Source: Effrenium voratum (lineage: Eukaryota > Sar > Dinophyceae > Suessiales > Symbiodiniaceae). From it: DNA of 64,000 nucleotides. Position numbers and translations under genes: made by a program. Positions within the stretch are counted from its first letter, which is position 1. Each line of letters begins with the position of its first letter. The DNA lies in NCBI GenBank assembly GCA_963377175.1, contig CAUJNA010000508.1:118733-182732 (forward strand), in the 5' to 3' direction. The notes beneath the pieces are model-generated. The model was not told the origin of the DNA. It ran no database searches and saw nothing but the letters and a program-made list of their open reading frames with translations. Of the stretch, positions 25,430 through 34,807 are shown piece after piece.

Positions 25430-25957
25430 TTATAATTTCAGTTCAGGATAATAATTTATTTCATTCTTCTTACTTCTTTCATACATCATTTTAAAAAAAA
25501 GAAATATTAATATCTCTCACGTATTTTGAACATTAAGCTTTTTACTTTCAATAAATAATTTGATATTTTCTTTAACATCTTCTCCTTTCTTTTGACTATA
25601 ACTATAACCCAACATCCATAATATATCATAAAACATTTCATATTTTCTTACTGATTTTAAGAAACTGTTTAACATAATCGTAAGGTGGTATTTTATTTAC
25701 AGTTAGAAATATTAAAACCTCATCTTCTACATTTCTATTATGTCTTCCTTTGATTCTCAACACACATTTGATTAAAGTTTGATTATCTCTCCAATGTATA
25801 CAGTTTTCACATTCGTCTTCTTCATCCATTGAATAGTTAATAATATTATTCACTATTTCATTAAAATCAGTTTTTACAATTCCATATTTTCCTTTTTGAA
25901 GTGACAACAATCATAGCATTTTTTATTTATATAATTATTGATTTCATCACCGTTCAT
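25430..25957 (-). pseudogene. Terminal-repeat gene, unknown Cys-rich protein (left copy, frameshifted)
   Basis: A protein of about 170 residues starting MNGDEINNYINKKC, with two cysteine pairs, C-x2-C-C in the first 20 residues and CENC about residue 55, suggesting a small zinc-binding fold. The middle carries IPPYDYVKQFLKISKK and the end YYPELKL. The frame is broken after ENMEL (near 25890) and after FLKISKK (near 25640); the longest open part is 25638-25910. It is preceded by the ACTTAAAGA promoter and followed by a hairpin. The homologue at 47497-48013 lies in the other terminal repeat. Function unknown. Confidence 0.7.
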
Positions 25958-25985
25958 TTTCCTCTTATTATATTAAGGCACTATT

Positions 25986-25994
25986 TCTTTAAGT
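25986..25994 (-). promoter_or_regulatory. ACTTAAAGA promoter motif, 29 nt before ATG 25957
   Basis: ACTTAAAGAAATA followed by GCCTTAATATA and then AGAGGAAAATG on the minus strand. One of seven matching upstream elements. It also marks the inner edge of the terminal repeat. Confidence 0.65.
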
Positions 25995-26047
25995 CATTTT
26001 TAAGGCATTAAGAAAAATTAAGAAACAACCCATAAGTTTAGTATAAC

Positions 26048-26073
26048 TATAACATAAGATTTTACATGTTATA
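26048..26073 (-). terminator. Hairpin ~20 nt after the stop at 26093
   Basis: TATAACAT (26048-26055) pairs with ATGTTATA (26066-26073), loop 10 nt. The surrounding ~75 bases (26005-26085) are a second copy of the sequence at the left terminus (25339-25420). Confidence 0.55.
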
Positions 26074-26092
26074 ATTATATTTCAATTTAGAA

Positions 26093-26754
26093 TTAAGGAG
26101 TAAAACAAGAGTCAGGCAATATGTCTTCAAATATGTAATCTACATATTTATCAATATCACCAATGTCTATATATTTGATATTGTCTTTTCCTATTCTTGA
26201 ATAAATATGTTCCCAGAAATACAAATTAACTAATAGACATACTTTATATTTGGTGTTGCTGTAATACCATACAGTATATTTAGCTATTCTAAATTCATTC
26301 AAGACCTCGTTTATTTTATCTTTACTTAGTAAATACCAATCAATCGCTTCAAACATGTCACGAAATTCTTTAGCAACTGATTTATAAGGTTTAATGCTTA
26401 GTTCTCCTCCAACCTTGAAATCAAATCTTTATTATTAAAGAACTCATCAATTTGTTTTTCAAATGACTTTATTGCAACTTTATGGTAAAACCATACAGGA
26501 AATCGTTTGTGATATCTCATAAAGAATTTCAATTGTAATTGAAACTTTGTATATCCCTTATCCTTATGTTCTTCATCAAAAAAGTGTTCAAGGTCTCTAG
26601 TTATACAACACTGGTTACAATATACATTATACTCACTTATTTTATTACACAGATTAGCAGGTAATAAGTTATACAATGTTAGATTAATATCATTCTTTTT
26701 ATTATTGCTACATTTACACTTACTATAATTAAACAGTGTCATTTTCCACTTCAT
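26093..26754 (-). pseudogene. Unknown left-arm-specific gene, probably one protein split by a frameshift
   Basis: The ATG at 26754 opens a 118-residue frame with cysteine pairs (KCKCSNNKK near residue 14, CNQCC near residue 48) and many aromatic residues. It ends at 26398. A second frame of 87 residues starts at 26356, but that frame is open further upstream, reading FDFKVGGELSIKPYKSVAKE, so the two parts overlap in different frames as expected from a one-base indel near 26430. Together they would make a protein of about 215 residues. No homologue occurs in the right arm. Preceded by ACTTAAAGA and followed by a hairpin. Function unknown. Confidence 0.6.
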
Positions 26755-26770
26755 GTATTAAGGTATTAAA

Positions 26771-26779
26771 TCTTTAAGT
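26771..26779 (-). promoter_or_regulatory. ACTTAAAGA motif, 17 nt before ATG 26754
   Basis: Minus strand: ACTTAAAGATTTAATACC, then TTAATACATG. It is part of a compact divergent promoter (26771-26806) shared with the polymerase gene. Confidence 0.6.
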
Positions 26780-26797
26780 ATAATTTTCTAAAAAGCC

Positions 26798-26806
26798 ACT
26801 TAAAGA
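26798..26806 (+). promoter_or_regulatory. ACTTAAAGA motif, 33 nt before the polymerase ATG
   Basis: Plus strand: ACTTAAAGAAATAAACACAT, then a TATA-like stretch before the ATG at 26839. Divergent to the motif at 26771-26779. Confidence 0.6.
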
Positions 26807-26838
26807 AATAAACACATTAAATTATATAGTATAGTATT

Positions 26839-29800
26839 ATGAAACATGTTATGGATTATCTGTTGAATAATGATAAAGCGGCAATTCCAAAAAGAGGAAA
26901 CAAGGAATTAAAATCAATAATTATAGATGGTAGAACATTTAGATACAACAAAGAAAAACCTATCTCGAATGTTTTGAACAAGAAATGAAAATCAGTAGCA
27001 AGCACCAATGAATATAATAGTCATGCTACAAGAACAATTCGTTCAACATACCGTAAACAAAGAATGAACAATGCCATGACAAAATACGCTATAAAAAACA
27101 AATTCAGAATAACAGACCAACAATCAGCTTTCAAAAGTTATGCTAATTCTATAAAACTAGTAAATAAACATTTTCAAGGTGAAAAGGCGTTATCAATGAT
27201 ACACCACTAAAAAGATAGACTTTTTAACTTCTTGAAAACTAACAGAGCTATGAAATTGAATATAAGGGCAGAAGGTTTATTTTATCATTATTTTGATGAT
27301 GATACAGGAGTAATAAGACATACAGAGATAGTTTTTAATTTACCAGCTACAAGGTCTAACGTTTATAATGAAACCGATTTGGATGAAGCAATTGAAAAAT
27401 CAATCAAAGAAATTTTGCTGAACATAGAGAAACTAGAAGGTTCAGCGTCTAATTTACAATTTATAAGAATATTATCAATAACCATTCATTATGACAAGTA
27501 TGACCCAACAAGAGCGGGTAGTTATATAGATTTACCAGAATGGATTAAACTAAAAAAAGGCATGTATTAATATCAAAAACAAAGATAACAAATGTTTTAA
27601 ATATAGTGTTCAAAGTGTAGTGTATGATACCAATAATAAACCGAATTCTCAAGAAATGTTTCATTACACCAAATTACACGATGACATTTTGAACTGGGAA
27701 GGCGTTAAATTTCCAACTGGTAATAAAGATATTGAAAGGTTTGAAAATAATGGTAAGTTAGTTTCAATCAATGTTTATGAAATTGATGACACTTTGAATG
27801 ACAAAAAAATACAATTGAGTACAGGACTAAAACAAGAGATGCTAAATATCAAATAAACCTTTTGAAAATTGAAACAGACAATAACCATCACTATGTTGTT
27901 ATTAAAAATCTAAGTCGTCTTATGAACTGGCAAACAAACAAAAATGACCAACCAAAACATTATTGCCACTATTGTTCTCATGCTTTTACTAGAAAGGATT
28001 TATTAAGAAACACATTATGAAAAAGGTTGTATGGCAACACACCAGTTTAAATTACCAAAAGAAGGTAGTTATATTGAATTTGAAAAGTACACAAAATTAA
28101 AATGTCCATTTGTTGTTTATGGAGATTTTGAGTGTATAACTGTAAATTCAAACAATGGCATCAAGGGCACTTATCAGGAACATAATCCATGCGGTTATAT
28201 GTTGAATGTTGTAAATTCTATCGGTAATACAAGCCGACCTTTTTTTATACCGTGGAGGGGATTGTTTAGACCACTTTGTAAATAAATTAACAGAAATTAA
28301 AAAAAGATATTTTTGATAAAATGAATGTTAATAAACCAATGGATATTACAGATGAACAAGAAGCAGAATTTAGAAAAGCTACTGTATGTTCAATATGTAA
28401 TAAACATTTTAAACCAGAAGATATAAAAGTTCGTGACCACTGTCATTTTACTGGTATGTATAGAGGTTGTGCTCACGAAAAATGTAATTTGGATTATTCA
28501 TTCAGATATTTCAAGATACCAGTATTTTTTCATAATTTTAAAAACTATGACTCTCACCTAATCATAGGTAAAGCAAATGAAATAAATAAGGAATTGAACG
28601 AAAATAAGAAAATAGATGTAATAGCACAAAATAGCGAAAAGTTTATTACATTTTCGTTTGGTTCATTACAGTTTAAAGATAGCATGGCTTTTCCCTCAGC
28701 ATCTTTAGATAAATTAGTTAAGTTAAATAAATATGACATAGTAGGTAAAGATGAGCATGATAAACCTATACATAAAAAACGGAATGACTGGGAAAATAAT
28801 TTTAGATTTTCAGCAGCAAATCCATATATTAGAAATAAAACCGATTTAGACTTATTAACTGAAAAAGGAGTTTATCCTTACGACTACATGAATTCATTTG
28901 ATAAATTCAATGAATCGCAATTACCAAATATAGAAGACTTTTACAGTCAATTATATGAAGAAGGCATAACAGATACACAACACACAAGGGCAAAAGTAAT
29001 ATGGGATAATTTCAATATCAAAAACCTAGGTGAATACCATGATTTATATTTGATGGCCGATGTTTATTTGCTTAGTGATGTTTTTGCAAACTTTAGGGAT
29101 ATGTGCTTAAATTATTATGGCTTAGACCTTGCACATTACATAACAGTACCTAATTATTCATGGTCTGCATTCTTATCTCTTACTGGTGTTAGACTTCAAC
29201 AAATACATAATAAAGATATGTATGAAATGATTGGAAAAGGTCTTCGTGGCGGGATGACTCAATGTGCTCATAAAAAAGTAGAAGCAAATAATAAATACAT
29301 GAATGAACAATATGACATGTCAAAACCATCAAGTTATATAAGTTATTTAGATGCTAATAACTTGTATGGTTTGGCAATGAGTAAAAAACTACCGTTTGAT
29401 AATTTCATTTGGTATTTTTCAAGGATGGATGAGAAGAAAATATTAAACTATAGTGATGGTGTTGACAAAGGCTATATATTTAGAAGTTGATTTAGAATAC
29501 CCAAAAGAATTACATGATTTACATAGAGATTATCCATTAGCACCAGAAATTATGAGTGTTAGTGAGAATATGCTTTCACCAGTTCAAAAAGAAATACATT
29601 AAACAATATTATGGAAAAGATGCATCTGATGAACAAACAAATAAACTAATATTAAATGTTATGGATAAGAAAAAGTATGTATTACATATATCAGCATTGA
29701 AGTTTTATTTAGAGCATGGATTAAAACTAAAGAAAGTCCATAGGGTAATTAGTTTTAATCAAGCAGATTTCTTAAAACCATACATTGATTTCAACACCAA

Positions 29801-30641
29801 AAAACGAAAGAATGCTAAAACTGAATTTGAAAAGATTTATGCAAACTATTAAATAACGCTGTATATGGAAAAACACCCGAAAACGTTCGTAATCACATTG
29901 ACTTTGAATTAGTTAATACACCTGAACGCTTCCAGAAGTTAGTAAATAAGCCAACATACAAACACAGACACATTATAAGCGAAAGTTTAGTAGGTGTAGA
30001 AAAAGAAAAGGCAACGGTAGAACTAGATAAACCTATTTATATGGGTCTATCAATTTTAGATTATTCTAAAATTCATATGTATTCTTTTTATTATGATGTA
30101 TTAATAATGATAAATTAAAATTAGCAGATACTGACACTGATAGGTTTTTAATCCATGTTGAAACTGATGATATTTACACAGATTTTAAGCATATAGATCA
30201 ACATATGGATTTTTCAGATTATCCTAAAAATCATGAATGTTATAATGCTTCTAATAAAAAAATTCTTGGGAAACTGAAGGATGAGTTATCAGGGACAATA
30301 ATGACACACTTCATAGGATTGAAATCTAAATCATACTGCTATAAGGTTTATGGAGAAGATGAAGAACATAAGAGGAGTAAAGGCATTCTTAAACATAAAG
30401 TTGCTAGTGAATTGAATTATAACAAATACGAAGAAACATTAAATGGTGATTTGAAGGATATAAAGTTGAATTTAACACTATACGCTCAAAAAACCATCAA
30501 ATATATAGCATTAATCAAGTTAAGTATTCGCTTAGTAATTATGATAACAAAAGATATTGGTTAGATAATTGTAGCAGGTTACCGTTTGGCCATTACTCAG
30601 TTAACCAATTAAATCTCGTGCCTATTGTATTTTTTACTTAA
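26839..30641 (+). pseudogene. polB: Protein-primed family B DNA polymerase, left copy (disrupted)
   Basis: Matches the Polinton/DNA_pol_B_2 architecture in order: N-terminal segment (26839-27570), a C2HC finger CHYCSHAF at about 27967, Exo I with YGDFEC near 28118, an endonuclease VII-like zinc site VRDHCHFTGMYRGCAH near 28430, Exo II FKNYDSH near 28540, Exo III LYLMADVYLL near 29045, motif A YLDANNLYG near 29346, motif B KLLNNAVYGKT near 29845 and motif C ADTDTD near 30126. Frameshifts or stops occur around 26988, 27570, 27860, 28020, 28250, 28315, 29490, 29580, 29850 and 30110, so no full product is possible; the longest open part is 28321-29490. Several breaks are at homopolymers and may be sequencing errors. 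Its 3' end overlaps the convergent integrase. It shares only about half its residues with the right-arm copy by eye. Confidence 0.88.
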
Positions 30642-31538
30642 TCCATCCAATTTGTAATAGCGATTATTAAGTAAATCCATACCTACAAGTATTACCTTGT
30701 ATTTTCTTTCACCCCAATGGTTGAAACTTTCTTTACGACTGGTATAGTTGCCTTTACCTTTACTATATACTTTGACATAATCTCCCTCAGTCACACTTGG
30801 ATACCTTCTAATATGCTTTTCTTTCAGTATTTGGTTTGCCCTAACATCTAAAACATTGTCTAAATCGTGTGCTTTGTTTGGTGTTGTTTGTGTGCTACTA
30901 TGTATTTGACTACTATTATATTTCTTCAGGGATACTTTCATCATTTCAACCCATGACCCTTTATGATGACGAAGTCTATCACTAATCATTTTCTTAATTG
31001 TTCTAATCATTCTCTCCGCTTGTGATGCATGAGTTTTAGTAATAACTAATTCAATTCCTTCACCTTTCAAATAATTCTGTATCTTCTTACTATTTAATGC
31101 TCCTTCGTCATCACTATATATACTAAGTGGATAGCCTAGAACTTTAAACCATTCCAACATAGCATTGAAAAAAGTATCAATATCATTAATTTCCATTGGA
31201 ACTATATGACACTTTTTACTGAAAATATCGATACAAACAAAACCAAATTTAGGTTGATTTTTAACATCAACACCAACGTCATTTAACAAACTTGACATGA
31301 CCATTAAATCAATTTGGAATTCATATTTTGGAAAAGGTGCCGTGTATGAATTGTAGTTCTTATAATTTCTTGTTTGCTTGTTTGGTTGAGATTTCATCCA
31401 TTTAGAAACATAATCTAATGTAAAACCTGCTTCAACTTTATTCGCTTTTTCATATAAATCTCTAACAGAACCGAACCCCTCATCAACATCATAATATAAC
31501 TTTTTTAAAATTTCATCCTTATCTAATTTCCTACTCAT
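30609..31538 (-). CDS. Retroviral-type (rve) integrase of Polinton type
   Basis: Intact frame of 309 residues from MSRKLDKDE (in-frame ATGs at 31550 and 31577 would add 4 or 13 residues). The DDE core is visible: D in YEFQIDLMVM, D in SIYSDDEGAL, E in HASQAERMIRTIKKM. The spacing from the second aspartate to the glutamate is about 31 residues, shorter than the retroviral 35 but like Polinton enzymes. The C-terminal GDYVKVY and NYTSRKESF segment fits the SH3/chromo-like tail of these integrases. It would insert the element into host DNA. It lies only in the left arm, between the polymerase (convergent, overlapping at the 3' ends) and the C2HC gene, and is one of the few undamaged genes here. 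Confidence 0.88.
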   Translation of the reverse strand: MSRKLDKDEILKKLYYDVDEGFGSVRDLYEKANKVEAGFTLDYVSKWMKSQPNKQTRNYKNYNSYTAPFPKYEFQIDLMVMSSLLNDVGVDVKNQPKFGFVCIDIFSKKCHIVPMEINDIDTFFNAMLEWFKVLGYPLSIYSDDEGALNSKKIQNYLKGEGIELVITKTHASQAERMIRTIKKMISDRLRHHKGSWVEMMKVSLKKYNSSQIHSSTQTTPNKAHDLDNVLDVRANQILKEKHIRRYPSVTEGDYVKVYSKGKGNYTSRKESFNHWGERKYKVILVGMDLLNNRYYKLDGLSKKYNRHEI

Positions 31539-31548
31539 TATGAAGTAC

Positions 31549-31573
31549 ATGATATTATTTTTAATAATATCAT
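31549..31573. terminator. Perfect 11-bp hairpin, copy 1
   Basis: ATGATATTATT (31549-31559), loop TTT, AATAATATCAT (31563-31573). Lies just upstream of the integrase start and duplicates the hairpin at 31590-31614. Confidence 0.6.
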
Positions 31574-31589
31574 ACAATTTATGAATTAC

Positions 31590-31614
31590 ATGATATTATT
31601 TTTAATAATATCAT
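31590..31614 (-). terminator. Perfect 11-bp hairpin, copy 2, 5 nt after the stop at 31619
   Basis: ATGATATTATT (31590-31600), loop TTT, AATAATATCAT (31604-31614). Same sequence as copy 1. Position fits a transcript 3'-end signal for the structural gene cluster or the C2HC gene. Confidence 0.6.
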
Positions 31615-31618
31615 TCAA

Positions 31619-31984
31619 TTACACTAAATGCTTTTGACACGGTGCAGTAGCATTGCCTGCTACGAGACATTTCTTAGACTTCTTATGTTCTGCAAGATTT
31701 GATTTACAACTTAGCTGACTTCCACAAATATCACATACACATGAGTGTTTTGTCTTTTCTTTATAGTATGTTTTAAAATAGTTATCATCATTTGGTTTCC
31801 TATTGTAGTATCCGTTATCCTGTTTTCTCCATTCAACATTTTTTGTCTTCGGTTCTTCTTCTGATGATATGTCGCTTGTTTCTGAACTAATAAATTCATC
31901 ATTTCCTATACTGTTCCATAACATATCAAACATATCATTAGTCATTGTCATTTTCACGCCATTATCAACAAAATATGACGGCAT
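31619..31984 (-). CDS. Small C2HC zinc-finger protein (left copy)
   Basis: Intact 121-residue frame starting MPSYFVDNGVKMTMTNDMFD. The N-terminal half is acidic and serine-rich; the C-terminal half has a finger C-x2-C-x12-H-x5-C in CDICGSQLSCKSNLAEHKKS plus KKC. Such a finger suggests nucleic-acid binding. The right-arm homologue (42048-42371) keeps the layout TNDxFDM, a WR motif and the finger but is otherwise strongly diverged. Preceded by the ACTTAAAGA motif. Function unknown; an early regulatory role is inference only. Confidence 0.75.
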   Translation of the reverse strand: MPSYFVDNGVKMTMTNDMFDMLWNSIGNDEFISSETSDISSEEEPKTKNVEWRKQDNGYYNRKPNDDNYFKTYYKEKTKHSCVCDICGSQLSCKSNLAEHKKSKKCLVAGNATAPCQKHLV

Positions 31985-32011
31985 TATATTTTATATATTA
32001 AAGGTGATTAT

Positions 32012-32020
32012 TCTTTAAGT
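32012..32020 (-). promoter_or_regulatory. ACTTAAAGA motif, 28 nt before ATG 31984
   Basis: Minus strand: ACTTAAAGAATAATCACCTT then TAATATATAAAATATG. Sequence similarity between the arms stops at this motif. Confidence 0.65.
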
Positions 32021-32051
32021 GATTTTTTATTATTTTCCTATAATTAGACTT

Positions 32052-32930
32052 TTATTTTTTCTTCTTACCTCGGCTACTTTTTGTATTTGTGCTTTCTGGG
32101 CTTCTACTCCTGCTTCTTGTTTCCATGTGTTCCCTCGTCCATTCACTACCTCTTGCTATTTCTTGGGGTGAGTTGCTCCTGCTTCTTGTTTCTAATTGTC
32201 TTCTGTTCATTTGATTATCTCTTGCTCTTTCTTCTGGTGAGTGGCTTCTGCTTCTTGCTTCTACCTGTCGTCTTGACCAGAATGATGCCCTCGGTTGTTC
32301 TTCTTCCTGTTCTCTTGATTGTTCTGATGGTGTGGATGTCTTCTTGTCACGTTTGAATAGTTCAAATATGCTCTTGTCTTCTCCACCTAAAAATATGTTT
32401 CTTAACGACTTTATTTCTCGGCTTTCCTCTTTCTTCTCTTCCTCTTTCACGGTTGATGCTGACGATGATGACGTTAAATGAAGACTTTGTAAATCTTCCT
32501 GCTTTTCATCAGACTGTTTTAAATCATTTTCTTTTACATCTTTTGGTTCATCTGACTTTTTCTTTTCTTCAGTCCTGCCTGAAATTGCATTGCTATAAAT
32601 TTCATCAGCAAAATATTTTGCTACATATCGTGTTGTTTGCGCGTCTGCCTCGTTGTTCTCATACAACTGTGATGTCGGTGCTATTTCATCAAACATATCA
32701 GGGAACAATTCATGTTGAAGAACTTGTTTATCAGTTTGAACCCTAGCATTCAACCGTAGTCTCCTATCGTATTTTGAAAGGTCAAAATCGTCAAAACCTA
32801 AATTGTTAATTGACAAGTCAATTACCTGTCTTTCGGGGATGATTTCAATTTTGAATCTGTGTGTCATCGCTTCTTTCAGCATTTCATCAAAAGTAGGGCG
32901 TCGGTGTGATCCATAATATTTATCAGTCAT
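32052..32930 (-). CDS. RS-rich protein with three C-terminal RSRSxSP repeats (left, intact)
   Basis: 292 residues. Residues 10-20 contain RRPTFDEMLKEAM, a motif related to one in the neighbouring acidic protein. The middle (about 130-190) is rich in K, E, D and S. The C-terminal third has three repeats of about 25 residues of the form R-Q-V/L/M-E-x-R-S-R-S-x-S-P-E, ending in GKKKK. Arginine/serine tails of this kind occur in nucleic-acid packaging and splicing-related proteins, so a DNA-condensing core protein is possible, but that is inference. The right-arm copy (41177-42010) is very similar but disrupted. No known family recognised. Confidence 0.7.
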   Translation of the reverse strand: MTDKYYGSHRRPTFDEMLKEAMTHRFKIEIIPERQVIDLSINNLGFDDFDLSKYDRRLRLNARVQTDKQVLQHELFPDMFDEIAPTSQLYENNEADAQTTRYVAKYFADEIYSNAISGRTEEKKKSDEPKDVKENDLKQSDEKQEDLQSLHLTSSSSASTVKEEEKKEESREIKSLRNIFLGGEDKSIFELFKRDKKTSTPSEQSREQEEEQPRASFWSRRQVEARSRSHSPEERARDNQMNRRQLETRSRSNSPQEIARGSEWTREHMETRSRSRSPESTNTKSSRGKKKK

Positions 32931-32951
32931 ATGAAGTATTATAGATTATTC

Positions 32952-33885
32952 TTATGCTCCTTCTGGCATTTCTTTTGGTATTCCAAATGAACCGTCCATC
33001 ATGTTTTGACTATCTTCTTTTTCCTTAGGTCGTGGGTGGAAAACTGAGTAATACACTTTATCATTGTAAAACCTTACTAACTTCAAGCTCTGTTCCTTCT
33101 TTATAAAATCACCATCGCTATTAATTAAAGCATTATATAATTCAGTGAATTCTTTATAAACACTGTCTTTCATCTTTCTAAATCCTTTCAGTTTGTCCAT
33201 GACTTCTTTCATCTCTTCTGGTTTGCTTGCAAGACAAGCGGGTGTTAGTTCAGACGCTCTTTTCTTAAACTCGTTGTAACCATAAGCGTCTTCTGCTTTT
33301 GCTTCTACTTCAACAACTGGGTCGTCTTCTCGTTCATCTTCTTCTTCACCTTCCTCTAATGGTTCTAATTCTGGCATTTTCATTAGCGGACACCATTGAA
33401 TGAACTTCTACACTGGCAGGATATGAACTCTTTGAAACAGCACTTGCCATTTCTTCATGTTGTTCTTTCCAAAGTCTCATTCGCTCAGCAAGTTCTTCTT
33501 TCTTTTTGTTTGTTTCCGTCAATCTTTCTTGAATGAAAGACTGGTGTTGTTTCAGTGTGTCAGCAAGTTTCAGTTCATCACCAAGTTTAGCTCTTCCACT
33601 GCCTCCGTCCGACATTGCTCCTTTCATAACTTCTTCTCTTCGGTTCAGTTCTTGTTTCTTTTGAATGTCTAAGGCGTCTTTATTATCAAATTGACTCCCG
33701 TCTTGGTTTAATCTGTATCTTGTCGCTTTTCTGTCTATTAGATTTTCAATAGATGGGCGGTTCTCATCACTTACCAAAGTTTCTTTTAACAATTCATCAC
33801 AAGAAGGTCTCAAATGTACTTGTGATTTCAATGGCCCTACTTTTACCGGTCCTACTGTATTCAACCTATTCATTGATTTAATCAT
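32952..33885 (-). pseudogene. Acidic coiled-coil protein, split by a homopolymer frameshift (left)
   Basis: Two overlapping frames, 33346-33885 (179 aa, starts MIKSMNRLNTVGPVKVG) and 32952-33383 (143 aa). At the overlap the left arm reads AATGAAAATGCC where the right arm reads AATGAAATGCC, so one extra A breaks a protein of about 320 residues. Features: RPSCDELLKETL and RPSIENLI near residues 28-46, a long helical K/E-rich part (about 110-150), an acid patch after PELEPLEE, and a C-terminal domain with YKEFTELYNALI. In the structural module next to the penton-like gene; perhaps a virion or core protein. The right-arm homologue is 40172-41117, with a different C-terminal domain. Confidence 0.65.
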
Positions 33886-33911
33886 ATTATATTAATTATT
33901 TAGAAAATACA

Positions 33912-34242
33912 TTAATCAGAGATATTCTTAATCATTTCTTCTAAATGTGTCTTTCTTACTGTTTGTTGTTCCTTTGTTTGTATTCCGTTTGGTGGCCGTG
34001 TGTTGTCTAATATGTTTCTTATTCTGTCTAACTCCTTTCTGTAACTTTCGGTTCTGTTGCTTTCAGCTAAATCATTCCTATACTTTATTAATGCTCCCTG
34101 TGATTGTCTCGCTTCCAGTGTGTCCTTCAACTGTTTAAACATTCATTCTTGAAGCAACTCCCCATAAATCTGAAACATAATAATGACATTTTACTTGTGG
34201 TGCCCTTTTAAATTCTACATTTCTATGACTTCTCATAAGCAT
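33912..34242 (-). pseudogene. Small coiled-coil protein (left, frameshifted)
   Basis: The intact homologue at 39812-40144 has 110 residues. Here the first 35 residues (MLMRSHRNVEF...) are separated from the rest (frame 33912-34142, starting FKQLKDTLEARQ) by a one-base loss at about 34140, giving NV-stop. The C-terminal 75 residues are highly charged and helical (SYRKELDRIRNIL), consistent with a coiled coil. No known family. Confidence 0.65.
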
Positions 34243-34298
34243 GATTAATATATATTTTAATTAGATTATTATTTAAAACATTGGTGAAGATAATTTGT

Positions 34299-34766
34299 TT
34301 ATTTGTTCTTGTTTATCTTGTTTTTCTTTTGTTTCAGTTCTTCATAATGTTGGTTTAATAATTCTGTTGCTGTGGGTTTCTTAATGGTTTCTTTAATCAC
34401 TTCTTGTTTTATTTCATTCTTAATCTCTTCTTCCACTTCTGGTTTTATCTTTCTTATATGTTGTTGTGGTTTAACTGGTAATAACTCAGTAGGTGCTCCC
34501 TTACAATTTTTGGGATGTGAGTGTCTCAAACTTTTCAATGTCATCTTTTTAGAGCATTGTTCACATTCTACTAATTCAACTTCTTTTTTAGTTCTTGGTA
34601 ATTCTTTTGCTTTCGCTTTTGGTTCAGGAGTGACTTCTTCAGGTTTAACTTCTGCTGGCGTTGGTTCTTCATTAACTGTTTCATTTTGTTCAACAACTTC
34701 ATTATTAATAGGTGCTTCTTCTGTTTTAGTTTCATTATTAACATCTACTACCTCAATACTTGACAT
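34299..34766 (-). CDS. Acidic protein with a C2HC finger (left, intact)
   Basis: 155 residues from MSSIEVVDVN (the longer upstream ATG at 34838 reads through a palindrome and is unlikely). The N-terminal 60 residues are Glu/Pro-rich. A finger C-x2-C-x10-H-x-H-x3-C follows in CEQCSKKMTLKSLRHSHPKN plus C. The C-terminal part is Lys/Glu-rich and helical (EIKNEIKQEVIKETIK). Very similar to 39262-39741. A nucleic-acid-binding or scaffolding role is possible; no family recognised. Confidence 0.7.
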   Translation of the reverse strand: MSSIEVVDVNNETKTEEAPINNEVVEQNETVNEEPTPAEVKPEEVTPEPKAKAKELPRTKKEVELVECEQCSKKMTLKSLRHSHPKNCKGAPTELLPVKPQQHIRKIKPEVEEEIKNEIKQEVIKETIKKPTATELLNQHYEELKQKKNKINKNK

Positions 34767-34770
34767 ATAA

Positions 34771-34806
34771 TATATATAGATTTTCCATATGGAAAATCTA
34801 TATATA
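34771..34806 (-). terminator. Perfect 36-nt palindrome between GIY-YIG and the acidic finger gene
   Basis: A fully self-complementary sequence centred on CCATATGG at 34785-34792. It starts 1 nt after the GIY-YIG stop and lies just upstream of the next ATG (34766). It could end one transcript, start the next, or both. A degenerate version is at about 39236-39290 in the right arm. Confidence 0.65.
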
Positions 34807-34807
34807 T

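Larger units (their letters stand above)
25383..25994. repeat. Left terminal inverted repeat (~610 bp)
   Basis: Aligns in reverse orientation with 47461-48060. The outer edge is GTATAATTATAACATATAAG; the inner edge is the ACTTAAAGA promoter of the terminal gene. The two copies are close to 90 percent alike by eye with small indels. Terminal inverted repeats serve as replication origins in protein-primed elements (family knowledge). Confidence 0.85.

Noticed and set aside
28321..29490. Endonuclease VII-like VRDHCHFTG motif as a separate nuclease gene
   Set aside because: It lies inside the polymerase between Exo I and Exo II in both arms, as is usual for Polinton-type polymerases, so it is a domain and not a separate gene.
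32081..32746. Plus-strand ORFs opposite the RS-rich gene
   Set aside because: Shadows of the minus-strand gene; the hydrophobic composition is the complement of its Ser/Glu/Arg codons.
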